This document shows positions 1 to 10,025 of a stretch of 64,000 nucleotides of DNA, piece by piece. Numbering within the stretch: position 1 is the first letter of the stretch; each line of letters opens with the position of its first letter. Origin of the DNA: Cerrena zonata (Eukaryota; Basidiomycota; Agaricomycetes; Polyporales; Cerrenaceae). Below the pieces are notes generated by a model. That model was not told where the DNA came from, made no database searches, and saw only the letters and a program-made list of their open reading frames with translations. The stretch covers positions 1,674,001-1,738,000 of the forward strand of contig JASBNA010000002.1 in NCBI GenBank assembly GCA_038087015.1, given 5' to 3'. The translations under genes and the position numbers were made by a program.

Positions 1-1
1 T

Positions 2-400
2 CCCCCTGACTCCGGCTCCGAACCGGATAGCCCTGTCTTACGATCCAGTCAGTTCTCTCAATCTGAATCAGGAAACACCAGTTTCTCAACCTCAGACGGC
101 TTCGGCGTGGGACTTATGGAAGCGTTCACTCTGAAAGACAACTCCGACCTCATGAAGACGCCATCCTCGGATGACCTGATGTTTGTTTACGACAATAATA
201 AATCTAAATCGAAGGCGAACGCAGACAGCAAGCGGTCCTTGCTCGATATTAGTCTTGGTTCCCCTCCCGCCCAGGCTGGAAGAAAAACCAGTCGGCGATA
301 CTTCTCCAGTGATAACTCATACGACGATGATGGCGGTTCGGAGATGCAGGAGACATCTCAGCCGAAGAAGAGGAGAAGAACCGTCAGCGGACGTCACTGA
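2..400 (+). CDS. C-terminal part of an unknown nuclear protein (5' end outside window)
   Basis: The reading frame is open from base 2 to the TGA at 398-400, giving the last 132 residues of a gene that begins before the window. The segment is Ser/Asp-rich and low in complexity, with acidic stretches. It ends in a basic cluster (KKRRR) seven residues from the C-terminus that resembles a nuclear localisation signal. I do not recognise the family. No domain is visible and no intron is needed in the visible part. A nuclear role is inference from the basic tail only. Confidence 0.55.
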   Translation, partial: PPDSGSEPDSPVLRSSQFSQSESGNTSFSTSDGFGVGLMEAFTLKDNSDLMKTPSSDDLMFVYDNNKSKSKANADSKRSLLDISLGSPPAQAGRKTSRRYFSSDNSYDDDGGSEMQETSQPKKRRRTVSGRH

Positions 401-1340
401 AGCTCACATATACGCGTCCTATGACCTACTACGATCGTCCATCGCCATTCTTGTACAGGTATAATCACATCAACACCCACCTCTACCTCCACCATCCACT
501 TTTTTCACCTAGTCTCGTCGATCTATCTCTCTCAAACTCAATTGTTGGCTTTGTTCTCTCCAAAATCTACTCGCTATCGTATTTTCTTTCCTCTTGTCTC
601 TCCCAGTCTCGTAGCTATGTCCAGTCCGTCACCCCTCCCCCGTTATTTTTGCTTCTCGCTGATCGTAGCCCATTTTTGGGTTGTACTTTTGATTCTCCTG
701 TACCATCTTGTGATTTTCTCTCCTCCTTTCTTGGAATGGACTTGTCCCCGTAGCGATTACTGTGACTTCCACAGACCCTTCCTGTCTCCCCCGAATCTCG
801 CGTTTCCCTGATCTGTCTCGAATCCCCTATGCGTCCCCCTTTTCTTGCTCCGTTCTCTTTTTCCGGCTTCTTACCTGTACAGTTATTGATACATAACATT
901 ACGGTACTTTTTCTATATTCTTGGTCCTTCCATTCCCTTCTCTGAATTTGCGATATATTTAACGGTTTCCTTTTTGAATTTGCCCAAAGATTAATGTTTC
1001 ATCCTTTCACTTATTTCCTTTTGTGAAAGGCATCATTCATTCATCGGGCAGAAACTTTAAAACCTTTTTGCGTTTCACTTCGTTTAGTGACCGTTTCGTT
1101 TGTAGCATGTTCCCTGTCGCCCAGACTTTTTGCGGGTAACCATTTGACTAGACGATGCCACGTCCAAATTGTGGCGTTGGCTCATCACGCCCATCCTCCA
1201 GATCCACATATATAACCAAATTAGTTACCCTCCGAAAAAACCTGGAACCTTGTATTTATATCTTGTTGTACAAAAATTGATGGCTGTGTATTTATCCCAC
1301 CGAACACCGCGAGCGAACAGAATACAGTTCAGATTGAGTT
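401..1340. other. Intergenic, convergent 3' flanks, pyrimidine-rich
   Basis: This lies between the stop of the unknown gene on + and the stop of the small hydrophilic gene on -. About 430-870 is markedly C/T-rich on the + strand. Short open frames exist on both strands but show no domain or convincing splice model. Probably the two 3' untranslated regions and spacer. Confidence 0.5.
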
Positions 1341-1800
1341 TCAGATCATGTCTTTCCGCTTCAGGGTCTCCTCGTCGTCACGCTGAAGTTCGGCGTCGAT
1401 TTGCGCTCCGCGAGAGGGCTTATTGCCGTGTGCACGAGCGGGGGCCAAGGGGTCGGCTTTACCGGAAGTTTGATTCTCCTCTTCTTGCTCGTCCTTCTCG
1501 GCATCCGCGAGTCGGTTTGAGAGACTTCGATTGTCCCTTAATATGAAGAGATCGGAGGTTAAGCGTACGGTGAGAATGTACATGAGGGGATGTCTTACTT
1601 GGAGTCGATATTGGAATGGGCGTTGGGTTGACCCTCATTAAACCTGATCTTCTCCTTGGCGTCGGCGTTTTCTTGCTTTCGTGTCCTGGATGGAGAGTTA
1701 AGATCGAGTTCTCGGTGCGGGGAGATGATGGGACGTACTTTTGGTCACCAGCCTCGTAGGTCTGTTGGTTACCGGTGTTAGAGTCCACGATGATGCTCAA
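1341..1800 (-). CDS. Small hydrophilic conserved fungal protein, 114 aa
   Basis: I model three exons: 1800-1739, 1685-1599 and 1536-1341. The introns (1738-1686, starting GTACGT; 1598-1537, starting GTAAGA) both lie in phase 2, and splicing them joins three short frames into one. The product is very charged, with no membrane segment. Its C-terminal third contains the block HGNKPSRGAQIDAELQ followed by a Glu/Lys-rich end. From memory this block recurs in small uncharacterised fungal proteins with PSKGA-x-ID type motifs. Function is unknown; the charge and lack of hydrophobic core suggest a largely disordered protein. A TATA-like element lies 83 bp upstream of the ATG. Unspliced reading gives a Pro/Arg-rich peptide with no family resemblance, so the spliced model is preferred. 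Confidence 0.7.
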
Positions 1801-2192
1801 GGTTTATGATATTTCAATTAATGGGCGCGCGGGAAACGGAAGTTGGTGGATTGCGATGAAACGCGAGAGAGCAGGCCAGCGTTTTATACACCCGCCAGCA
1901 CAGGCCTGACGTCGAATGGAACCACAATACAGGGTGTCATTGCCTGGCATATGACATCATAATCGGTGCTCCATCGAGTACGACTCCTGTCGATCTACGC
2001 TTATTTGCACATGTTAGTTCCAGAAGTGCTTGCCTTTTATAGTCAACGAGAGGACCTGCAAAATATTCAAACGAAATTCGCTAGAGTGAACGGTATTAGT
2101 GATATAAAGATGCATACGAATACATGATGTGCACGAGGATCCAGATAGCAAGTTGACCAGCAGACAAGAAGAAAAGAAAAGACAGGAGTAGA
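1801..2192. other. Intergenic: promoter of the small hydrophilic gene and 3' flank of CGR1
   Basis: The 392 bp between the ATG at 1800 (- strand) and the CGR1 stop contain the TATA-like box at 1883-1888. I see no gene here. Confidence 0.5.
1883..1888 (-). promoter_or_regulatory. TATA-like box
   Basis: On the minus strand the bases read TATAAA, followed by A, 83 bp before the start codon of the small hydrophilic protein gene. Spacing fits a core promoter with a short 5' leader. The assignment is by motif and distance only. Confidence 0.45.
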
Positions 2193-2766
2193 TCAATGAT
2201 TGATCTTTTTCGTTCGTCCCGCTCTGCGTCGTAGCCTCGCTGCCCTCTTTGCGCCCATCTATCATAAGATTCATGGTGAGTTCATGGTATGTGAAAGGAA
2301 AGAATAGTCCAACCTTGGCCGTATCTTCTTCCAGCCTCTTCTTTTCTTCAGCAGCTTTCTTGCGTTCAAGAGTGACTTCCCGTCGTCTATACCGCACGCA
2401 CTGTCAGATATGTGGACAATAACAGAGAACTACAACGGACCTTTGTATTTCAGCCTTCTTTTCCTCCTTAAGTTCCCTCTCAAGTGCTTTCACAGCTTTC
2501 TCCTTCGTTGTCTTCTCCATGCGTTCTTCATATGTTGACTTAACACCCCTGGGGAGGTTCGATCGACTGTGGACAGGAGTTGGTATAGCCACACACAAGT
2601 TTGCATATTCAGTAGGTGCTTACACTGTAGCCGTTTTGGGAATTTTCCATGATTTCCCAGATACTCGACCAGCAGAAGATTGAGCAAGAGGAATAGGCAC
2701 AGCAGCCTGAGCAGGCGCTTCTATCGTATTTTCTATCGGTGCGTTTTGCACTTCGGTGGTTGCCAT
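2193..2766 (-). CDS. CGR1: CGR1 rRNA-processing protein, 135 aa
   Basis: Cgr1 is a small, basic nucleolar protein needed for 60S ribosomal subunit assembly and pre-rRNA processing. Four exons: 2766-2624, 2566-2441, 2386-2314 and 2258-2193. The joined protein has the full family layout: a short variable N-terminus, the core SGKSWKIPKTATVRS, a long Lys/Glu helix (EERMEKTTKEKAVKALEREL), the block RRREVTLERKKAAEE, and the closing ARLRRRAGRTKKINH. The last exon encodes exactly the conserved C-terminal tail, which supports the third intron (2313-2259). Length matches the family. It is divergent from YEN1 with 316 bp between start codons. Confidence 0.93.
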
Positions 2767-3082
2767 TTTGAGGGGAGATTAAACCAGAGGAATAGACAGA
2801 TATACAATTGACTAGGTCGAAAATAGGCACTCCTGTGTAGGGACCTAGATGTAGTTGTTGTCTGAAGCTTGACGAAGTGCCTGAACAAAAAATACAGCCG
2901 AGATCTAAGACAGGTAGCGCCCGCATCGCGATCCCGTGTGATGATGATTGGCGTGAAAGAGCTTCGCGTTTAGACATTGACTTGACTTTTACTACACTCA
3001 TAGATGGACTGCTTACACAATTCTTATTCTCATTAGCTTTCTTTCTCATTGACTCTCATATATTGGTGCCGACATATAGATA
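2767..3082. promoter_or_regulatory. Divergent intergenic promoter region CGR1/YEN1
   Basis: The 316 bp separate the start codons of CGR1 (-) and YEN1 (+), so they must hold both promoters. No clear TATA box is seen. Nothing else is recognisable. Confidence 0.45.
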
Positions 3083-5919
3083 ATGGGCGTGCAAGGGCTA
3101 TGGGATGTACGTCAAATTCGAAGCTTTTCATTTCCATGCTCTATTCATTTACCGACTCGAATTCTAGGTCCTTTCTAAAGCAGGTCGTTCCCAATCTCTA
3201 CTCAATCTCGCCGTCACAGAAGGATTCGAAGAGAACACCTCCGGACGACGTGCTTTACGCGTCGGTATCGACGCTAGTCTCTGGTACCAGCATGCCCAAT
3301 TCGCCAAAGGCGGCGAGAACCCCGAATTGCGACTTTTGTTCTTCCGTGTTCTTAACTTACTGGAACTGCCTATAATTCCTTTGTTTGTGTTTGATGGAAG
3401 AGAGAGACCGAAGATGAAACGAGGGAGTAGGTTGGGGAAGTCGGGCTCTCATGCGATGACTGCGAAGCTGAAGCAGATGTTAACGGTGTTTGGTGTGGAG
3501 TGGCGGATGGTATGTAGTTATTGTCAACGCTCTTGTGTCATTATGCATATACTGGAAATCTTGGTTGACATTTGTTTTATTCTACCAGGCTCGCGGAGAA
3601 GCTGAAGCGGAACTTGCATTCCTGAACAGAGTCGGTGTTATAGATGCTATAATGACAGACGACGTCGATGCTTTGCTCTTTGGAGCCAAGATGATCATCC
3701 GAAAGTACGTAGTGTTATTGTTGTCGAAATGTATTTGCCCAAGAAGATCTAATTGTTTTCGCTTGGACAGCTTGAGTGTAACACTTTCAGGCAACATGTC
3801 GAATCCCGCAACGGACGCAGAGGGTAAATCAAGCAAACACCATGTAAAGGTCTTCCGAGCAGAGGAGATCAAGAACGACCCTGATATTGGTTTGACCAAA
3901 GGTGGTATGATTTTGTTTGCGCTTTTGTCGGGTGGGGATTATAGTGCAGTGAGTATTCATGTTCACTCTCTATTAGCATACAACGGAACATTAACAGGCT
4001 TGGGTCACCAGGGTGTCAGAGGAATTGGACCTCAAATTGCACATGGACTTGCCCGATGTGGTTTCGGAGAACGTCTTATTACGGCCTACGACGACATGGG
4101 ACCTCGTGGAATCCTAGCCTTCCTTCCTCAATGGCGCGCCGAAATCAACAGTCAACTCCACACCAACTCCAAAGGTCTCCTACCCCATCGTTGTCCCTCG
4201 GTTATCCTCCCGGATGATTTCCCTGATCTTCAGGTCTTAGTGAATTATGCCTACCCCATCTCTAGCGAGACTGCAGGTAGCACTGGCGGATCTCTTACCG
4301 ATAAAGGCGATCTCAGTATCCCTGGTCTAGCTGGATTTTGCGAGGACCATTTCGACGAATGGGGCTACCGGTCGAAAATTGTTGACCGATTTCGGGATTT
4401 GGTCTGGCATGCTGCTCTTATGACTATCCTTCGAAGAGCAGCTCTACAAGCAGATGAGAAAGAGAAGACTAAACGCATTGCCGCTGGAAGACAAGATACG
4501 GCTATTCGAGGGCCCTTAGAACCTTCTGCCGCGGAGGGCATAGGTACGCCTGCTACCTTAGTCAAGAGGCTTTTAGACACCGTCCAGGAAGATCTACTAT
4601 CCTCTGCCTTCGTTAACAAGGGTCCACAAGCCGGACCTAGCCGTCCTGCGAATGTGAAAGTTCTAGACGAACATCCTCTAATCGCCAAAATCATTGGATT
4701 CCGAACCCACAACACCACAGATAAACTTCCTGAATACCGGATCGAACTAAACCCGCAGCAATTTGTAGAATTGGCTCATACGGGGATCAAAGATAAACGT
4801 CCGGACCCCGGTGAGACGAGGGATTTGAAGAAGCCTCGTCCGGAACCACTTGAGCCCATGAAGGTGTGGGTGCCTGCTTCGATGATGAAACATGTCCACC
4901 CACGGCTCGTTGAGGAATATCAAGCTGCTCGAATTGAGGAGGCTGCAGGGGGGACTGCGAAGAAGGCGCGTCGTACCCGTACTGCGCATCGTAGCGACGA
5001 TGAAGATGACCATCCTGCATCACCGACGAAAGGGAAAGGCCGACCGCGTGCTACAGTGAAACAGGGTACTGGCTCTCAACCCCAAGCAGGACCCTCACGT
5101 CTACCACCAGTGGAAATTCCAGCCGACTCACCGTCCTCTTTACCTCAACGTCAATGTGGATTTTTATTCACGTTCCCCAACCCTGACAATCCGGATCACC
5201 TTCTTTCGGACGAGGAAGACGATATGGAGGTGGATGGCATAGCTAATACGTCTCTGAATGGTCGGCATATGGAACCTACGGATGTTGATTCAACAGCACG
5301 CCCCGCCAATATTCCAACGCAGCGACGAGCGCGGCACTCGGAGCCGGCCAATATGGGTTCACAACAGAGTCAGGACAATGGTGGTGATGCTGACTCCGAA
5401 GAGGAGGGGCCTCAAACATATACCGCGGCCTGGATCGATAATGTGTTATTCGGCGGCGGAGCCAAGAAACGAAAAACCAAATCGACGAAACCGCGTAAAC
5501 GGGCACGGAAATCTCACCTTGATGATGTGGATCAGGCCGACGATCAAGCTGGTGCGAAACGACAGAAGATTTTTGAACAACCTCCAATTGTTGAATCGAG
5601 TTCGTCTGTTGCCCGTAGTAACAACCGACCAATCGCGTCTTTTCCGGAGCTGCCTCCCCTTGGAGGTTCGAGCAGCATACGGCATAGCTATGCAGACACG
5701 CCCTTAGCGCAAGTATATCCGCAGGCGGGCGCCATGGATGCTGATAGCAGTGACGACGTGGTGGGTCTAGGAACGGGTGGGAACTCCAGAAAAGGAAAAA
5801 CCCCAGTGAGAAATGCGCGTCCTGGACGACGGGTGTATGTTCCCCCGAGTTTGTCACAGGACAGCAAGCTGGGGGACGACTTTCTGGGTGATGCGGACCT
5901 TGTTATCGACTTGACCTGA
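3083..5919 (+). CDS. YEN1: YEN1/GEN1-family Holliday-junction resolvase, 855 aa
   Basis: XPG/FEN1-superfamily structure-specific endonuclease that cuts Holliday junctions late in the cell cycle. Exons: 3083-3106, 3168-3509, 3589-3704, 3771-3948 and 4012-5919. The N-terminus starts directly with MGVQGLWD, as this family requires for DNA binding. Likely metal-binding acids are D43 (VGIDASLW), D84 (FVFDGRERP), E126/E128 (GEAEAELA) and D147/D149 (TDDVDALLFG). The helix-hairpin-helix entry GGDYSAGVRGIGP sits across the last splice junction near residue 217. A chromodomain-like block (YRIELNPQQFVEL) follows the nuclease core. The long C-terminal tail is acidic and Ser-rich with a strong basic cluster (KKRKTKSTKPRKRARK), a likely nuclear signal, and may carry phosphorylation control as in yeast Yen1. 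The last intron (3949-4011) is a multiple of three; its removal is required by the GDYxxGVRGIGP motif. Confidence 0.93.
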
Positions 5920-6616
5920 AAGACCCCACTGTGACCTGGCTTCTTTGTTGAGTTACGTTATTCCTGGGAACAGAGCCCTTGATCTGTGACATATCTAGTA
6001 GTACGTTTAGTCGCCTAATCATTGTATGATACGGATGCCGGACGGTAGTGTATACATGTATAGTATAGCGGAATATTTTGAATGTTAACACCCTTTGCTT
6101 GGTTAGATGTTGTGTTGTGGATGGTGCTTGTAGCACGCGTTTTAGCGGATTGAAGAAACGCGAGGGCCGGAAATGGGATCGAACGTGCAAATCAATGTGA
6201 GAAACACGATCGAGTCTGGTAGCCGCGCCTATCTGAGATGCGATCGGGAAAGCTGGGTGAGTGAGGGACTGGCATCTTGAGAGGAAGACGGCAACAACGA
6301 CAAGGAACTGTTGCAGCGATGGCGATGAACAGATGCTGGCGTGTGTATTTGAAAGAGAAGTGAAATGGAAATGGGAGAGGAGGTGCAACAGATTGTGCCA
6401 AAGGGACGGCGTGTTTGGGGGTGTTTGGCAGACGCCGGAGAAGAGGCTAGAGGAGGAGTAGGAGAGAGAGGGATAACCAGCGGGTGGCTGCAGACTTAGA
6501 GTCTCCTCCAACTCACCCATTCCGGCTTGCGTTCCCCCCTCCTCCCCCTTCTCTCTTTCCTCTTCATCTCCCCTTGCGACCCTCCAGTCGTCAGGACTGC
6601 TCCCAGGGCGCATGTC
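5920..6616. other. Intergenic: YEN1 3' flank and promoter/leader of the next gene
   Basis: The 697 bp contain no gene I can support. The last 90 bases before the next ATG (about 6531-6600) are strongly C/T-rich, as is common in basidiomycete promoters and leaders. A very short upstream ORF overlaps the next start codon (separate entry). Confidence 0.45.
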
Positions 6617-6620
6617 ATGA
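6612..6620 (+). promoter_or_regulatory. Minimal upstream ORF overlapping the main start codon
   Basis: The sequence ATG TCA TGA is a two-codon ORF whose stop overlaps the main start codon as ATGA (main ATG at 6617). If the transcript includes 6612, ribosomes meet this start first. Whether they re-initiate or scan past is unknown. Confidence 0.35.
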
Positions 6621-9260
6621 CTTCCAACACTATCTATAATGAAGACCACCTTAGGCATTTGCTTGACCAACGCGCCGCCAGAGTTCACGGTCGTTTCCCC
6701 TCCCAGTCCGATTTTTCAGACTCGCCCTCCATTTACAGTCATGCCCCCTTCTCCCCCCAGCAGCCTGACATTGATGCCCACTCAGTCGCCTTTCATTACA
6801 CCGTTTCTTCTCACAACCAAAGCCACCTCTCCCCCGACATCCGCCCCCGTGTTTCAGACAGGGAACGTTTAAATTATCCCGGTGCCAGCAGTCTAGATCT
6901 CGATGATGACTCTCAGTCTTCCCTCTTCCTTGGAGATTCTGTAGAAGACGACGACGACGTCTCTTCGCATACTAGCCAAGAAGACGACTCCGAAGCTGAG
7001 GTTGGGAGCCGAGTCAGTACCTATGGCCCCAAAATGCGCTTTCATTCCCGCGCGCCATGGGAGACTGGCGAAGAGGATGAACCCGACCAAGATGACCGCT
7101 CAACAAAAAAGCGACATGGCGGAAAGAAATCTTGGGGGCTCTCTTCCAAGTCTAGTATGGATCCCAGACAGAGCAATGAATCCACCCGATCACATGGTCA
7201 AGTGAAGCAATCCTTAGACATTCCGTCTGGTTCATCAAATGGCGGTGCCCTCTTGTAAGCTCCTCATCTTTTGTCCCTCACTTCCGAGTTACCCTAAAAC
7301 GTTAATTCCCCACAGTGCTTTAGCTCATGCTTCCATGTCGTCAACGTCACTCGGACTCGCCCCCAACAACCAGCCTGGTATACGAGACAAGTTGCGACTC
7401 CGTACTCGTACCGACTCTAGTGCAAAGGGGCCAGCAAGGCTAGATTCGCTCGACACTCAGTCTATCAGATCAGCTCACTCCTACTCTGCCCATCCTTCTT
7501 CCCCCTATCGTTCCCCGTCACCGACCGAGTCTCTGTTTTCCCAGAGGGACGTGAGACCTCCATTTTCCGGCCCGCCCTCGCCCAGAACACCTATTCATCC
7601 CTACGCGAACCCTGATTTGGTTCGAGAGACGACTTATCACGACAATTCCTCCCAGCACAACTTGAACGAGTTGCATGCCATGGCCAGCACTTCGTCTAGT
7701 CTGACTCCCAACGTCAATCGCAGCGAATCTCGGACCACCGTCACAGATAGCAGCTCATCAACTTCTATGTCCAATTCTAACTCTGATTCTACCGTTACCC
7801 TGACTCCCGTGACCTCCATGTCTTCGATGCAGTCTAAGCGAGAAGCAGGATCCGCCCCTCGGACCAGCAATGTTCATGGTAGAGGTATCTCTGGCCCTAT
7901 CTCAGTGAACAAGCCGTCGATGAGGGCGTATCCGACGCCCGCCACGCCAACTGGCTGGCAGGACGGACCTCCCAATTCCACTATCAAGTTGATCTCACTG
8001 GAGGAGGCTCAAGCTCAGGTTCGAGAAAGATCTCGAAGTGCGACTGCAACCGCTGCATCAATTGCGGCATCGACTTCTGGTGCTTCTCGTGATAACGACT
8101 TCGATCCGCCTCCCAGTCCTGCCCCCCATAGTCAAATTGGGTGGTCACGTATGCGGTCAGCGAGTGCTGGTAGCACAAAATCAAAGAATGCTGTTAACGT
8201 CACTGTCGAACCTGTTCCGCCACTGCCAGTAGAATACGCTGCTCAAGATGGTAACAATCCAACACCACCTAGGGTTATCACGAAAAAGAAGAGCGGGTTC
8301 ATGCGACTCTTCAACGGAAAAGAACGTCCTGTGGCTATTCAAGTACCACCTCCGATGCCTTCCCCCACGCAGACAGCACCTCCATCACCCAGTCACTATG
8401 TCCCTAGAAAAGGATCATTACCTCGTGTTCCCGTCCCATCTATCTCCCCATCTCTGTTGGAATCAGAATCGCAGCATAGTGGAAGTAGCGCAGGGAGTAC
8501 CCCCGAACGTGCATCGTCTGGCGGCCCTGTCCAACCACAGCTTAATGCGAGAAGGAATGCTCCCGGCCTGTCTATTGTCACCCATGGTCCTGGAAGATCA
8601 AGCCATAGATCTGCATCTCCCGGTAGAAGCGAGCAGACGTATCATACACATCTGTTGACCCCTACTACTGCCGCTTCCGGTTCCGCATACACGGGTAGTT
8701 CCATTCCCAGCAGTGCGCCACCGACTTCTTCAGACTTCTTGGGAGTCGATATTGGACGGATGTCTACAACCTTCAGCAAGACTTTGCCCAACTATCTGTT
8801 GGTCGAACGTGCGTCATCTGAACACAATCGTCCTTCGCTTGAAGCAGATACCGGCACGCCTACGACGGCTAGCGCTATCTCGCCTAGGAGCCCTGCGTTC
8901 CCTGCTAGATCTAGTGACGAAAAGCATCTGCCAGTAGGCATTGCCTCTCAACAAGATGATCAGTCTTCTGTGATCCAAGCGTTGCAGGAACAGATCATGA
9001 CCGCGAAGAAGGCATGGCAACGACAGATCTGGGAGCTTGAAGGGCAGGTCAGGGATCTCAAAGCCGAAGTAGACACTCTACGTGCTTCTGAGCATTCGCA
9101 AGAGTATTGCTCTGCTTGTGGTAGAGGCTCTACCGGTCGTCCGCATGATGATTTCCATCTGGATGTTAACGACACTACTATCGGCAGGAAAGCCGGTGGT
9201 GTGGTCAATCGCCCTCGAGCCCGAACTGGAGTTGGATCCCGTTTCGCCAGTGCTGTCTAG
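6617..9260 (+). CDS. Ser-rich protein with C-terminal coiled coil, 860 aa, function unknown
   Basis: Two exons: 6617-7254 and 7316-9260, with a GTAAGC-start intron in phase 2. The start is the first in-frame ATG; upstream of it the frame has only non-ATG starts. The N-terminal third is acidic with long Asp/Ser runs, then a Ser/Pro-rich disordered middle. A short conserved-looking block KKKSGFMRLFNGKERP lies near residues 345-360. A predicted coiled coil (ALQEQIMTAKKAWQRQI onward) sits near residues 780-820 and is followed by a CxxC pair (YCSACGRG). I recall similar proteins in other agaricomycetes without an assigned function. A scaffold or cytoskeletal role is possible from the coiled coil but is speculation. 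Confidence 0.75.
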
Positions 9261-10025
9261 GCCCATTCTCCCTGTCACGTCTTGATGCATGATGAATGTT
9301 GTGTTGTCCCTCTTTTCGAGGTCAAACCTTAATCTTGGCACTGATTGTGTTTACCAACAAACACCACCCCGCCGTTTATTCGTTCACCTTCACTCACCAA
9401 TTCCCCCCTTTTTATTGGTATTATATTTGTAAATGCGTTCTAATTATATTCCCCCTCCCAATCATGGACCGGATTGTCGTACTAGATCCTTTTTTGTTTG
9501 TAATCGCACTACTTTCTCGGCGCACATCCTCTTTTTCATCTGGCTTTTGGTTTTGTTCCCTAACGTTGATGTCTTTTTCCCCTCATCATCACCCACATTC
9601 CCTTACTACGTAGCATTCTCTCTCTCTTTTTGTTGGCACCTGGCACAAACTCCACTCGTTTTCCTTACCTATGATCTATCCTTACTATTCCCCCCACCTC
9701 TCACCTCCCGTACGTTTTCACACGTATTTCTCCTACCTTTTTTTTCGCTTGCATTAGTTGTACCTGTTTGCTTTGTCGTTTTGTGCTTGCTTACCATGGT
9801 CACAAATGTCGTGCATGCGTTCACTTCTGTATGTTGTAATTTACTATCGTTGATGATGGTAATGACTTCTCGGACTGGAACATTTTTTTTCAGCATTCAC
9901 TTCATTGTGAGTGCATTATTTTCGTGTGATCGTGAAATGTCCTATCGAGTCCCAAGAAGTAATGAGCCTGAAGTAACTACACTACGTATAATCTTATACA
10001 GTCGACTGTCCGGTGAATGTACGTA
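9261..10025. other. Intergenic, convergent, pyrimidine-rich
   Basis: The 765 bp between two convergent stop codons are mostly C/T-rich on + from about 9340 to 9830. A 216-codon frame here is rich in Phe, Leu, Ser and Pro simply because of that composition. No gene is supported. Confidence 0.5.

Noticed and set aside
1459..1800. Unspliced 113-aa reading of the small hydrophilic gene
   Set aside because: Removing two introns with good signals gives a coherent charged protein with a conserved tail; the unspliced reading does not.
3949..3997. 49-nt intron in YEN1
   Set aside because: It breaks the frame; the acceptor at 4010-4011 gives GDYSAGVRGIGP.
5903..6688. Long minus-strand frame opposite the YEN1/Ser-rich gene spacer
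   Set aside because: Complement of a C/T-rich leader and of the start of a better supported gene; no family features.
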